NCBI GenBank assembly: GCA_963764525.1
Contig: CAVXTC010000020.1
Location: 1 to 64,000 of the forward strand
DNA length: 64,000 nucleotides
DNA from: DATDIC01 sp963764525
GTDB lineage: Bacteria > Pseudomonadota > Alphaproteobacteria > Acetobacterales > Acetobacteraceae
Direction of reading: 5' to 3'
Below, piece by piece: positions 24,788-34,178 of this stretch (the first letter of the stretch is position 1; each line of letters begins with the position of its first letter). Made by a program: the position numbers and the translations under genes. Below the pieces are notes generated by a model that was not told the DNA's origin, searched no databases, and worked only from the letters and a program-made list of their open reading frames with translations.

Positions 24788-25999
24788 CCACCCTCGCCAT
24801 CGACGCCGACCGGCTCTGGGCCGCCCACATGGAAATGGCGCGAATCGGCGCCACACAGGAAGGCGGCGGCAACCGCCAGGCGCAGTCGGCCGAAGATGCC
24901 GAGGCGCGCGCGCTGTTGCTGTCCTGGTGCACCCCACTCGGCTTGCGCTTCGAGCAGGACGCGATCGGCAACATGTTTTCTCCGCGCGGACCGCCGGCGC
25001 GTTTGCGTTCGGCAGCCACCTCGACACCGTCCCGACCGGCGGCCGCTTCGACGGCGTCTTCGGCGTTCTCACCGGACTTGAGATCATGCGTGCGCTGGGT
25101 GCCGCCGGTCAACGCACCCGCGCGCGCTCGAACTGGTGAACTGGACCAACGAAGAAGGCAGCCGTTTTCGTCCCGCCATGATGGGCAGCCGCGTGCATGC
25201 CGGCAGCATGACTTTGGAAACCGCACTCGCGGTCGCCGACGACCGAGGTATCACCGTCGGGCAGGCGCTGCGGTCGAGCGGTCAGGCCGGTCCGCTCACG
25301 CCCTCTCCGCGCGGCTGGAGCTGCTGGCTGGAGGCGCATGTCGAGCAAGGCCCGGTGCTGGAAGCCGAAGCCGCGGATATCGGCATCGTCACCGGCACGA
25401 TGCATGCCCGCTACCTGCAACTCACCATCACCGGCGAGCCCAGCCATGTAGGCCCGACCACCATGGATCGTCGTCACGACAGCCTGGCAGCCGCGCCGAG
25501 ATCATCCTGGCGGTCGAACGGATTGCCCATGCTGCGGAGCCGCACGGCCGTGCCTCGGCGAGCTGGATCGAGAACTGCGCCGAACGCGCGCGGGGCGGTT
25601 TCCGCGATGACCCGATTGCATTGCGACGCGCGGCACGAAGCAGCGGACCGGGCGGTGGCGATGGAACGCGAGTTGCGCGCCAGCATTGCGGCGATCGCAG
25701 CACGGCGACGGGTGAACGTCGATATCGATCCCTATACGACGTTCGGGCCGGTCGCCTTCGATACGCGGCTGAGTGCGCTGTTCGCAGACGCGGCGGCCGT
25801 GCGACAGTTGGCGACGCGGGACATCATTGCCGCGGCCGGCCATGACTCGGTGCTGATTGCACCGCTCTGTCCCAGCGCGATGCTGTTCGTCCCCAGCCAG
25901 GACGGCATCACGCATAACCCGCGCGAATATACCGCTCCCGCGCAATTGGCGCGCGGTGCGGAGCTGTTGTTGGACGTAATACTTGAGCTGGCCGGGTAG
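24784..25999 (+). CDS. M20-family N-carbamoyl-L-amino-acid hydrolase / allantoate amidohydrolase-like (frameshifted)
   Basis: Zinc-dependent amidohydrolase of about 400 residues. Segments in order: ATQEGGGNRQAQSAEDAEAR, FGSHLDTVPTGGRFDGVFGV (metal-ligand His and Asp), LVNWTNEEGSRFRPAMMGS (metal-ligand Glu pair), LEAHVEQGPVLE, GEPSHVGPTTMDRRHDSLAA, and at the end VPSQDGITHNPREYTAP. At least four single-base shifts (near 24985, 25130, 25495 and 25610) break the frame. It could be a true pseudogene, but the conserved residues of every block survive. The substrate (carbamoyl amino acid, ureidoglycolate or allantoate) is not determined. Confidence 0.75.
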
Positions 26000-26089
26000 C
26001 GCCCAGTGTAGCTCCGGTCAGCCGCCGTTCGATTGCAGGAGCTGGACGGGCTCTGCCGACGCTGTCTGTGCGCTGACGAAACCAGCGGT

Positions 26090-27089
26090 TTACGTCGAGC
26101 CGCCGATCCACGGATGCGTGGTACTCATCTCGGGTTTCGCGGCAAGCCAGGTGCTGCCGGACATGTCTGCCGCGCCGAGCACTGCTGTGGCCGGCGTCAT
26201 GTGAAAAAACGTGTTGCCGGTTATCGTGGGGATGACCGGCAGCGTGTCGGCGTTCCACACCGCGATGGTGTTCGACGAAACCCGGTCGTTTATGAAGGTG
26301 TTGTCGCTGACATCCAGCGAGGAATTGGCCCAGTGCCCGTTGCCGCTGCCGACAACGGGGGACCCGGTGCCGGGTGCCTCCAGGAAGGAGATCATCTTGC
26401 CGGTCGAGCTGTGCAGCCCCTTTTCGATCGTATTGCCCGAGACGATGTCCTGTCCGCCATTCGGCAGGTCGATCGAGTAGCTGGCGGTGCTGTTATTATC
26501 GTAGATCCGGTTGTTCTCGATGGTGTTGACCTCGGCACGGCTCTTGATCTCATGGCCGGCGTTGACATCGTGGAAATAACTGTTGGTAATGGTCAGCGAG
26601 CCGATCATCCCGACATACAGTCCGTGCGTCTGACCGGTGCCGCTGCCGTTGAAGCCGAACTCGCTCTGGTTGATTGTGATGTTGCCGGTCGCCGGTAGCC
26701 AGGGGCGTGGCGAGCAGGCCGTCCTGGTTGTTGTGGAACCAGTCCTGATTGAGTGTCAGGTTCCCGCTCTGGTAGCGAATGCCGGCGCCATTGCCGCCCG
26801 CTTTCGCCGGAATATGCACGCCGGAGAACGAGAACCCGTCGATGGTCACGTCCGGCGCGGAACCTGCGGTGCCGATTGTCAGCAATCCCTTGTCGTTCGG
26901 CGGCGGCTTGGTGGCCACCATGTTGACCCGGCCACCAACGGCTTCCAGCGTGATGCTTGTGCTGATCGTCGCGAAATCGTTGGTGTAGGTGCCGGCCTGG
27001 ACCTGGATGACGTCGCCGTCCTGCGATGCGGCGACGGCGGCATTGATGGTGGAGAATTCCTGGCCAGTGCCGACGGTCAAAATTGACAT
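26090..27089 (-). CDS. right-handed parallel beta-helix repeat protein (frameshifted)
   Basis: About 332 residues with repeating asparagine/glycine-rich coils typical of pectate-lyase-like folds: INAAVAASQDGDVIQVQAGT, LTIGTAGSAPDVTIDGFSFS, LTITNSYFHDVNAGHEI, NTIENNRIYDNNSTAS and SLDVSDNTFINDRVSSN. ATG 27089 has an AGGAG ribosome binding site. There is no signal peptide; the N-terminus MSILTVGTGQEFSTI starts directly with the first coil. One shift near 26695 joins two frames. Such proteins are often carbohydrate-active or structural; no catalytic residues could be assigned. Confidence 0.75.
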
Positions 27090-27498
27090 GCAACATATCT
27101 CCTGCTGTGGATGTGCAACGTTCCGAGTAGCCACGTGCCTCAAAGCTTCAATCACGGTTTCTTGAGGGTACGTCAACCGGAATATTGCGGCTAAGCCGCT
27201 ATTATCGCCGGCGTCACGCTGCCAATGCAAAATTAACGATCCGCAAGCGATTTAAGACTCAGGACTGGGAATGCCCAGGATTGTGCCGTTGCCGCGGACT
27301 GCTCGGGCGCGACTGCGCCGCCGGTGCGGGTGACGCCCCGCGGTTGCAGCCGTCGAAACCACGGCTTGCGAAACCTGCGCCGAAAACCGTCGCGGGTCGG
27401 CGCGGTCTTGCATTGCGCCCGCCCCAACCAAGCTCCGTTGACGGGGGGGACCCCGCCGCCTAGCGTCTCTCCATCTCGGAAACAATGGGGAACGCCCA
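27090..27498. other. intergenic region ahead of the aldolase gene
   Basis: This 409-base divergent spacer separates the beta-helix gene from the HpcH gene. Both promoters should lie here. No open frame resembles a known protein; the only notable feature is an AT-richer patch at 27140-27210. Confidence 0.4.
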
Positions 27499-28282
27499 AT
27501 GGCGAACAGGATCAAACAGCGACTGAAGGAAGGCAAGGCCGTCGTCAACGGATGGCTGGCCATTCCGTCGGGCTTCTCGGCCGAGGTGATGGCCCAGTGC
27601 GGCTGGGACAGCGTCACCGTCGATATGCAGCACGGCGTGCAGGACTATCAGTCAATGGTGCAGTGCTTCCAGGCGATGGCCGCCCATCCGGTCACGCCGC
27701 TGATCCGCGTGCCATGGAACGAGCCGGGCATCATCGGCAAGGCGCTGGACGGCGGCGCCTGGGGCATCATCTGCCCGATGGTCAGCACCCGCGACGAGGC
27801 GCAGCGCCTGGCGGATGCCTGCCTGTATCCGCCGGCCGGCAAGCGCAGCAACGGCCCGATCCGGGCCGCCATGTACGGCGAAGCGAGCAGTTACCAGAAG
27901 ATCGCCAATGATGAGGTCATGGTGATTCCGATGATCGAGACCCAGGAAGCGATCGACAACATCGAGGCGATCCTGGATGTGCCTGGGATCAGCGGGATCT
28001 ACGTGGGACCCGAGCGATCTTGGGTTCTCATTGGGGATGGTGCCGAGCCTCGACCGTGAGGAGCCGAAAATCCTTGGCATCTATGAAATGCTGATCCGTG
28101 AAACCAAGCGCCGGGGGCAATTCGCCGGACTGCACAACGGGACGGCCGGTTATGCGGCGAAGATGATCGATATGGGATATCGGTTTGTTACCATTGCCAA
28201 TGATAGCGGCTTGATGGCCCGTGCGGCGCGGGAGGCGGTGACCGCGGTGCGCAAGGCGGCGGGGCCGGTGGCAGGGCTGTAA
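27499..28282 (+). CDS. HpcH/HpaI-family class II aldolase (frameshifted)
   Basis: Metal-dependent aldolase that cleaves 2-keto-3-deoxy or 4-hydroxy-2-keto acids to pyruvate and an aldehyde. About 260 residues: GWDSVTVDMQHGVQDYQ (catalytic His), PLIRVPWNEPGIIGKALDGG, GIICPMVSTRDEAQ, VIPMIETQEAIDNIEAIL (metal-ligand Glu) and, after a shift near 28011, SDLGFSLGM with the metal-ligand Asp. The UxaA-type dehydratase gene follows, so the pair probably acts in breakdown of a sugar acid such as galactarate or altronate (inference). Confidence 0.85.
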
Positions 28283-28285
28283 GGA

Positions 28286-28352
28286 ACAGGTCGGGGGCGC
28301 CGCCCCCGAACCCCCGGCCAAGGGCTGGCCCTTGGAACCCCCGACCAGGGAG
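28286..28352. repeat. REP-like GC-rich palindromic element, copy 1
   Basis: Two palindromes in tandem: GGGGGCGCCGCCCCC, then a stem CCAAGGGC/GCCCTTGG. The same two-hairpin design, reverse-complemented and slightly diverged, occurs at 33398-33452. Such elements are usually present in many copies per genome. Confidence 0.6.
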
Positions 28353-28361
28353 ACCTGCACT

Positions 28362-29883
28362 ATGGCGGCGCCGTCTGTCATCCGACTGCATCCTGACGAT
28401 AGCGTGGTGATCGCGCGAACAACGCTGCTGCCGGGACTCCGCGGTAGCAGGTGTAGCGATCGCGGAACGTATCCCGGCCGGGCACAAGGTCGCGGTGCGG
28501 CCGATCGCGACGGGCGAGCCAGTGCGGCGCTATGGTCAGATCATCGGCTTCGCCACACAGCCGATCGAGCCGGGTCGGCATGTGCATGTGCATAACTGCG
28601 GAATGGGCGACTTCGCAAAAGACTACGCCTATGGGGTCGATGCGCGACCGACTGAATACGCCAACGATGCGGCGATGTTCGATGGCATCCGCCGGCCCGA
28701 CGGGCGCATCGCCACGCGCAACTACATTGGCATCCTCACCAGCGTGAACTGCAGCGCGCACGTGGCGGGGCTGGTCGCCGATGTTTTCAAGCGCAACCCA
28801 TTCACCGGCGATGACCCGTTGGCGGACTACCCGAATGTCGATGGCGTGGTCGCGCTCACGCATAAATCGGGCTGCGGGATGACGGAAGGGGATCCGTTGC
28901 GGCTGCTGCGGCGCACTCTGGCAGGCTATGCGCGGCACGTGAATTTCTCCCATGTCATCGCACTCGGACTCGGTTGCGAAGTGAACCAGATCGGCGGGCT
29001 GGTGCAGGAACAGCGGTTGGCGGACCGGCTCAGGTCGATGGACATCCAGGCCATGGGCGGCACTCGCAAAACCGTGGAGGCAGCGGTGGCCTTCGTGAAG
29101 GGTGTACTGGCCGAAGCCAATCAGGTCACCCGCGAACCTGTGCCGGCCAGCGAATTGACAGTGGCGCTGCAATGCGGCGGATCGGATGGCTATTCCGGGG
29201 TTTCCGCCAATCCGGCGCTGGGCGCAGCAAGCGATCTGCTGGTGCGACACGGCGGCACGGTGATCCTGTCGGAGACACCGGAAACCTATGGCGCAGAGCA
29301 TCTTCTGACCCGCCGCGCCGTGTCACGCGAAGTGGGCGAGAAGCTGGTCGCACTGATGCACTGGTGGGAGGATTACACCCGGCGCGAGAATGCCGAGATG
29401 AACGCCAACCCGTCGCCGGGCAACAAGGCGGGCGGGCTGACGACGATCCTTGAGAAATCGCTCGGCGCCATGGCGAAGGCTGGCAGCACCGATCTGGTCG
29501 ACGTAGTGAACTATGCCGAGCCGGTCACCGCGAAAGGTTTCGTATTCATGGATACCCCGGGCTACGACCCCGTCGCCGCAACCGGGCAGGTGGCGGGCGG
29601 CGCCAACCTGGTGTGCTTCACCACCGGCCGTGGCAGCGTGTTCGGCTGCAAGCCGGCGCCCTCCATCAAGCTGGCGACCAATTCGCCGATGTACCGGCGG
29701 ATGGAAGACGACATGGACGTGAACTGCGGCACCATCCTGGACGGCGAGGAGACAGTGCAGGAGTGCGGGCGGCGAGTGTTCGAGCTGATGCTGCGCGTCG
29801 CCTCGGGCGAGCGCACCAAAAGCGAGCAGTTCGATTTTGGCGCCGCCGAATTCGCGCCGTGGGTGATCGGCGCGACGATGTAG
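28362..29883 (+). CDS. UxaA-family altronate/galactarate dehydratase-like protein (frameshifted near the start)
   Basis: Removes water from an aldaric or aldonic acid using an Fe/Mn centre. The N-terminal SAF domain begins at ATG 28362 (MAAPSVIRLHPDDSVVIART); one extra base near 28438 precedes VAGVAIAERIPAGHKVAV. The catalytic part has FDGIRRPDGRIATRNYIGIL, THKSGCGMTEGDPL, LALGLGCEVNQI-like (IALGLGCEVNQIGGL), QCGGSDGYSGVSANPALG and GRGSVFGCKPAPSIKLATNS. Total about 505 residues. Downstream of the aldolase; substrate not determined. Confidence 0.85.
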
Positions 29884-29896
29884 CGCGCCGGGCGAT

Positions 29897-30592
29897 CTAC
29901 TCGACCGTTTTGGCCGCCCGCGCCAAGCCGCCGAACAGGTCGAGCATCCGCTCTCGCCAGGCGGTGATCTGGTCGTCCGGGGCCAGCAGCTCGAAGCGGC
30001 TGGTGCAGCGCGCCCATTGCAGGTTGCCGAACAGGATATAGTCCGCATAGCTGGGTCCATCGTCGCCGCCCAGCCATTCCTGCACCGTCAGTACCGCCCG
30101 CATCGGTTGCAATGAGGCACGGAACGCCGGCAGCCGTTCTTCCCGCCCTGCCTGCACCTGCTCAAGTTTCATCCCGAACCGCTCTTCCCGGCTTTTGCGG
30201 AAGTAGGCGCGGTCCTTGGGGTCCAGCACGTCCAGCACGTCGCGGATGATCAGCCGGGCGATCCCGGGCATCATCACTCCGTCGCCCCAGGCGTTGATGA
30301 AGCGCGTATGGGCATGCCCCATCTCGCCGCCGAACAGGCTGGGACGATCGTCGTAACGTTCTTCCAGGTAGGACGCGATCGTCCAACTGTCGGCGACCAC
30401 CTTGGTGCCGTCCTTGATTACCGGCACCCGTCCCTGGCCCGAGAAGGCGAGCGCCTGCTTGTCGGTGAACCGCCACGGAGTGGTGCGGAACGGCACATCC
30501 TTGTGTGCCAGAGCCATGCGAATTCGCCAACAATACGGACTGAACCGCAGCGCCGGATCTGCTCCGGCAAGGTCGTGCATTACGATTGCCAT
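29897..30592 (-). CDS. glutathione S-transferase family protein (LigE-like)
   Basis: A 231-residue two-domain GST. The thioredoxin-like domain has RFSPYCWRIRMALAHKDVPF, GRVPVIKDGTKVVADS and the TIASYLEERY segment for glutathione binding. The C-terminal helical domain ends YADYILFGNLQWARC and AWRERMLDLFGG. The ordering is typical of the beta-etherase-type LigE/LigF branch. It faces the UxaA gene tail to tail and diverges from the MFS gene. Substrate unknown. Confidence 0.85.
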   Translation of the reverse strand: MAIVMHDLAGADPALRFSPYCWRIRMALAHKDVPFRTTPWRFTDKQALAFSGQGRVPVIKDGTKVVADSWTIASYLEERYDDRPSLFGGEMGHAHTRFINAWGDGVMMPGIARLIIRDVLDVLDPKDRAYFRKSREERFGMKLEQVQAGREERLPAFRASLQPMRAVLTVQEWLGGDDGPSYADYILFGNLQWARCTSRFELLAPDDQITAWRERMLDLFGGLARAAKTVE

Positions 30593-30711
30593 AGCGCAAT
30601 ATCGCTTTCTTTCGCCCGCCGATGCAAGCCTGCGCTAATATCGGCGCCGATTTTCCTTTTGAAGCCCTCCGGCCCCGCTCCGGCCACCCCGCGCCCGCTC
30701 TCCGAGGACCG

Positions 30712-32334
30712 ATGCGCCTTCCCGCCGCCCTACTGCCGCTGCGCCACACAGTGTATCGCCGATTGTGGTTCGCCTATGTCGTCACCTCTCTCGGTACCTG
30801 GCTGCAGAATACCGGCGCTGCATGGTTGATGACCTCGCTCGACCCATCCCCTCTACTGGTGGCGATGGTGCAGGCTGCAACCATCCTGCCGGCCTTCCTG
30901 CTGGCGCTGCCGGGCGGGGCGCTCGCCGACATCGTCGATCGTCGCCGTTTCCTGATCGGCACGCAGGGTTGGACGATGCTGGCCGCCGCGCTGCTGGCCG
31001 GCCTGACATTGGCGCATCAGACCGGCGCCTGGGGGTTGCTCGGGCTGACGTTCGCGATCGGCATCGGCTCGGCGCTGACCTCCCCGGCCTGGAGCGCCAT
31101 CGTGCCGGAGCTGGTGCCGCGCGGCGATCTGGTACCCGCGATCGCGCTGAACGGGATCGGCTTCAACCTGGCGCGCGCGCTGGGGCCGGCGCTGGCTGGC
31201 TTCCTGTTGCTGATCGGTGGCGCCGGGTTCGCCTTCGCGCTCTATGCGGTGTCGATCGGCGCGGTGATCTGGGCTTTGGCGATCTGGCGCAAGCGCCGGC
31301 GCGACCAGCGCAGCGCGCTTCCGCGCGAGCACCTGCTGTCGGCCATCCGGGCAGGGATGCGCTTCGTTCGCCACACTCCCGACATGCGGGCGGCGATGGT
31401 GCGTTCGTTTGCCTTCTCGCTGCCGGCCGCCGCGCCGTGGGCATTGCTGCCGCTGGTGGTGCGTCAGCAACTCGGCCTGGGCGCCGGAATGTACGGTTTA
31501 ATCCTCGGGCTGATGGGCGTCGGCGGAGTCACATCGGGGATGCTGTTGCCGGCGGTTACCGCCCGTCTCAATCGGGGCTGGACCGTGGTGGCCGCCACCC
31601 TGGCGTCCTGCGCCGGCATCGCGCTGCTCGGTATGGCCCATCACTGGGTGGTGGCCGCGGCGGGCATGGCACTGTTCGGCACCGGCTGGGTAGCGGCCTT
31701 CGCGGTGATACAGGCCGCCGCGCAACTGGTGGCTCCGCCCTGGGTGCGCGCCCGCTCGCTGGCGATCTACCAGCTCTCTTATAATGGCGCCTTGACGCTC
31801 GGCGCCTTCGGATGGGGCTGGCTGGGCGGCGAGATCGGCCTGAACCGGACCCTTCTTGCCGCCGCCGCTTTTGGTGTCGCGCTGGCGTTCGGCGTGCGCG
31901 GCTTCGGGATCGATCACGTCCCGGCTCGCGCGCCCGGCACCGCGCTCCCCGAGTTGGTACCAGATGCGCCGGCCGCCGAATTCGTGCCGATGCTCGCGCA
32001 CGGCCGCGTGCTGGAGACACTGCAATATTGCGTCGATCCTGGTCGACGCGGTGATTTTCTGGAGGTGATGGCCGAGGTTCGACTGGTCCGCGGACGTGCC
32101 GGCGCTCGTATCTGGCAGCTTTATGAGGATGTTGCCCACCCCGAGGGGTGGCTCGAAATCTGGTCGATGGAGAGCTGGACCGACCATCTGAGGGAGGCCA
32201 GCCGCATGTCGCACGAAGACCGGGCCGTGCTGGCGCGCGCGGCCGCCTTCCAGTGCGATGGCGACGCGCCACGCCCGTCCCGCTATCTGGGCGTGGATCC
32301 GGTTCGCTTCCGCATCGCCGTGCGGGCTCAATAG
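30712..32334 (+). CDS. MFS transporter (MFS_3/enterobactin-exporter type) with C-terminal ABM-like domain
   Basis: A 540-residue inner-membrane protein with twelve hydrophobic segments. The N-terminus FAYVVTSLGTWLQNTGAAWL, the loop GALADIVDRRRFLIGTQ and IVPELVPRGDLVPAIALNGI are typical of the MFS_3 subfamily. After about residue 420 a soluble tail follows: EFVPMLAHGRVLETLQYCVD, FLEVMAEVRLVRGRAGAR, WQLYEDVAHPEGWLEIWSME and RMSHEDRAVLARA. This resembles an antibiotic-biosynthesis-monooxygenase (dimeric alpha-beta barrel) domain, as in some relatives. The exported substrate is unknown. No frameshift. Confidence 0.85.
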   Translation: MRLPAALLPLRHTVYRRLWFAYVVTSLGTWLQNTGAAWLMTSLDPSPLLVAMVQAATILPAFLLALPGGALADIVDRRRFLIGTQGWTMLAAALLAGLTLAHQTGAWGLLGLTFAIGIGSALTSPAWSAIVPELVPRGDLVPAIALNGIGFNLARALGPALAGFLLLIGGAGFAFALYAVSIGAVIWALAIWRKRRRDQRSALPREHLLSAIRAGMRFVRHTPDMRAAMVRSFAFSLPAAAPWALLPLVVRQQLGLGAGMYGLILGLMGVGGVTSGMLLPAVTARLNRGWTVVAATLASCAGIALLGMAHHWVVAAAGMALFGTGWVAAFAVIQAAAQLVAPPWVRARSLAIYQLSYNGALTLGAFGWGWLGGEIGLNRTLLAAAAFGVALAFGVRGFGIDHVPARAPGTALPELVPDAPAAEFVPMLAHGRVLETLQYCVDPGRRGDFLEVMAEVRLVRGRAGARIWQLYEDVAHPEGWLEIWSMESWTDHLREASRMSHEDRAVLARAAAFQCDGDAPRPSRYLGVDPVRFRIAVRAQ

Positions 32335-32432
32335 CCCCCAACGTCCGATGATCGCGGCGTATCGGGCCGGGGCGGTGAAGCCATATCCGGCCGCCCGAAG
32401 GCTTCCGTGATCGGTCGCGATGCGGCACAGTC

Positions 32433-33383
32433 GTGTCGAATCCGCCGCGGACCCGCAACGTGACCCTGATCATCGCCAGCCGCCCCAACGTTTATTCCAG
32501 CAGTCCGCTCGACCGTGTCGGCGAGCGGAGGGACGATGCGGCGTGGATCGAAGCACGGCTCAACGACCCAGCCACGCTGTTCGTGCCGGTTTGGCGCAAC
32601 CGCAATCTGGTCAGCGGCATGGACGAGGCCCGCCCGGAAGCGGTGTACATCTCTGGCGAGGCCGCCGCGTCGCCGCGCATGGCCGGCGGCCCCTGGGCGC
32701 TGCTCGGAATGTTTGGCGATCGCGCCGTCGTCGCCATCGACATCAGCGCCGCTGAGGATCCGCTGCCACTGTTGCCGGAAACGTTGGGCAGTTTCGTCGA
32801 TCTGCGCTCGGTCGGCTGGGGCGTGCCGAAGCCCGAGGCAGCCGTGCTCGCCCATGCCCGCGGGCTGCTGCACTGGCGCACCCGTCAGCGCTTTTGCGGC
32901 GTGTGCGGTGCGGCGTGCGAGCCGCAAAGCGCCGGTCACGTGATGCGCTGCACCGGGTGCGACACGGAGCACTTCCCGCGCACCGACCCGGCGGTGATCA
33001 TGCTGGTTACCAACGGTGACCGCGCCTTGCTGGGTCACTCCCAGCGGTTCCCGCGCGCCAACATGTATTCGACCCTGGCCGGTTTCGTGGAGCCCGGCGA
33101 AAGCCTGGAAGAAGCGGTCCGCCGCGAGGTGCGCGAGGAATCCGCGATCGAGGTGGGCCAGGTCTGGTACCACTCCAGCCAGCCCTGGCCGTTCCCCGGC
33201 AATGTCATGCTTGGGTTTTACGGCGAAGGTCTGACCGAGGAGATTGCGGTGGACAACACCGAACTGATCGACGTGCGCTGGTTCTCCAAAGACCAAATCC
33301 GGGACCACGAGGCACAAGGCTTTCAGCTTCCCCGCGGCGACAGCATCGCCCGCCGCCTGATCGAAGATTGGCTCGCAGCATGA
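32433..33383 (+). CDS. nudC: NAD(+) diphosphatase / RNA-decapping Nudix hydrolase NudC
   Basis: Hydrolyses NADH to NMNH and AMP and removes NAD caps from RNA. GTG 32433 gives 316 residues. The zinc ribbon has CGVCGAACEP and CTGCD; the Nudix box is GFVEPGESLEEAVRREVREE; the NudC-specific SQPWPFPGNVMLGF follows. All key residues are present. Its stop overlaps the next start codon. Confidence 0.92.
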   Translation: MSNPPRTRNVTLIIASRPNVYSSSPLDRVGERRDDAAWIEARLNDPATLFVPVWRNRNLVSGMDEARPEAVYISGEAAASPRMAGGPWALLGMFGDRAVVAIDISAAEDPLPLLPETLGSFVDLRSVGWGVPKPEAAVLAHARGLLHWRTRQRFCGVCGAACEPQSAGHVMRCTGCDTEHFPRTDPAVIMLVTNGDRALLGHSQRFPRANMYSTLAGFVEPGESLEEAVRREVREESAIEVGQVWYHSSQPWPFPGNVMLGFYGEGLTEEIAVDNTELIDVRWFSKDQIRDHEAQGFQLPRGDSIARRLIEDWLAA

Positions 33384-33739
33384 TGGCGCCAACAGAAGGG
33401 TTCCAAGGGCAATGCCCTTGGCGGGGGTTCAGGGGGCAGCGCCCCCTGATCTTGCTTGCTGTCTGCGTGGTGGCGGCCTGTTCCCCCCACCCGCAGACCG
33501 CCGGCGAAGCCGCGTGCCGGCAGGAAGCCTACAACGACCCCCAGGTAAAGGAGATGATCGCGACCTCGAACCCCGCTGTAACCAACAACATATTCGACAA
33601 GAGCAACACAACGCCGCAGGAGGATGCCAACGCCGCGGTCCGGCAGGCCACGCTCGACTGCATGCGCCGTCGCGGCCTGGCCACTCGGGGCGGTGTGGAG
33701 CCGGTGAAGCGCTACCCATTCAGTCCGCTCGCGTTCTGA
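33380..33739 (+). CDS. small lipoprotein whose N-terminus reads through a REP-like element
   Basis: About 118 residues. The first 20 or so codons come from the REP-like element at 33398-33452 (EGFQGQCPWRGFRGQRP), followed by a hydrophobic stretch LILLAVCVVAAC with lipobox VAAC-S. The mature part begins SPHPQTAGEAACRQEAYND and ends RGGVEPVKRYPFSPLAF. An alternative start at a TTG inside the hydrophobic stretch would give too short a signal. Start ATG 33380 or 33383 overlaps the nudC stop. Function unknown. Confidence 0.6.
   Translation: MMAPTEGFQGQCPWRGFRGQRPLILLAVCVVAACSPHPQTAGEAACRQEAYNDPQVKEMIATSNPAVTNNIFDKSNTTPQEDANAAVRQATLDCMRRRGLATRGGVEPVKRYPFSPLAF
33398..33452. repeat. REP-like GC-rich palindromic element, copy 2
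   Basis: Reverse-complement relative of the element at 28286-28352: GGTTCCAAGGGC-AAT-GCCCTTGG, then GGGGGTTCAGGGGGC-AGCGCCCCCT. It lies inside the 5' part of the lipoprotein reading frame. Confidence 0.6.
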
Positions 33740-33747
33740 AGGACCGA

Positions 33748-34115
33748 ATGTCTCCTCCCGACCCGCCCGGAGCCATTGGAACTGCGCTGCACGCGTTGGG
33801 GAGGCTGCTGCAGGCGCGCACGCGCCACCAGTTGCATTGGCAGGATGGCGCCCCCGGATACCGTGTGGCGCCCCGGTGTTTCGCGTCACCTCCGTGAATA
33901 CCGGGCGGCAGCCAGCTTCCGGCATCAAGAGTGTCCTGTTCACCGCCGACGCCGGCACGCCGTCGGAACCGAATGCCGATTGGCTGCCCTTGCCGCTCTG
34001 GTCGCAATCCGCCGAGCTCAGCTCGGAGCAGATGTGCAAGGGCGTCGTCCGATCGACGGCGGCGATCCCAATCTGGCACCTGCAACCGTGCCCGACCGGC
34101 AATCAGGGCGATTGA
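33748..34115 (+). CDS. hypothetical protein, frame broken
   Basis: ATG 33748 starts MSPPDPPGAIGTALHALGRL and LHWQDGAPGYRVAP; a second frame from about 33875 reads PVFRVTSVNTGRQPASGIKS, LFTADAGTPSEPNADWLPLP and ends LQPCPTGNQGD. Together they could form a protein of about 120 residues with one shift. No family is recognised, and the reading is uncertain. Confidence 0.35.
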
Positions 34116-34178
34116 CCCTGTCCCGCACGGGAGCCGGACGGGTATAGTCGCCGGACCAACGAGTGGGAGCGATCCGCC

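Noticed and set aside
34116..34178. A SAM riboswitch before metY
   Set aside because: The 63-base leader contains none of the conserved SAM-II or SAM-I core sequences and is too short for SAM-I.
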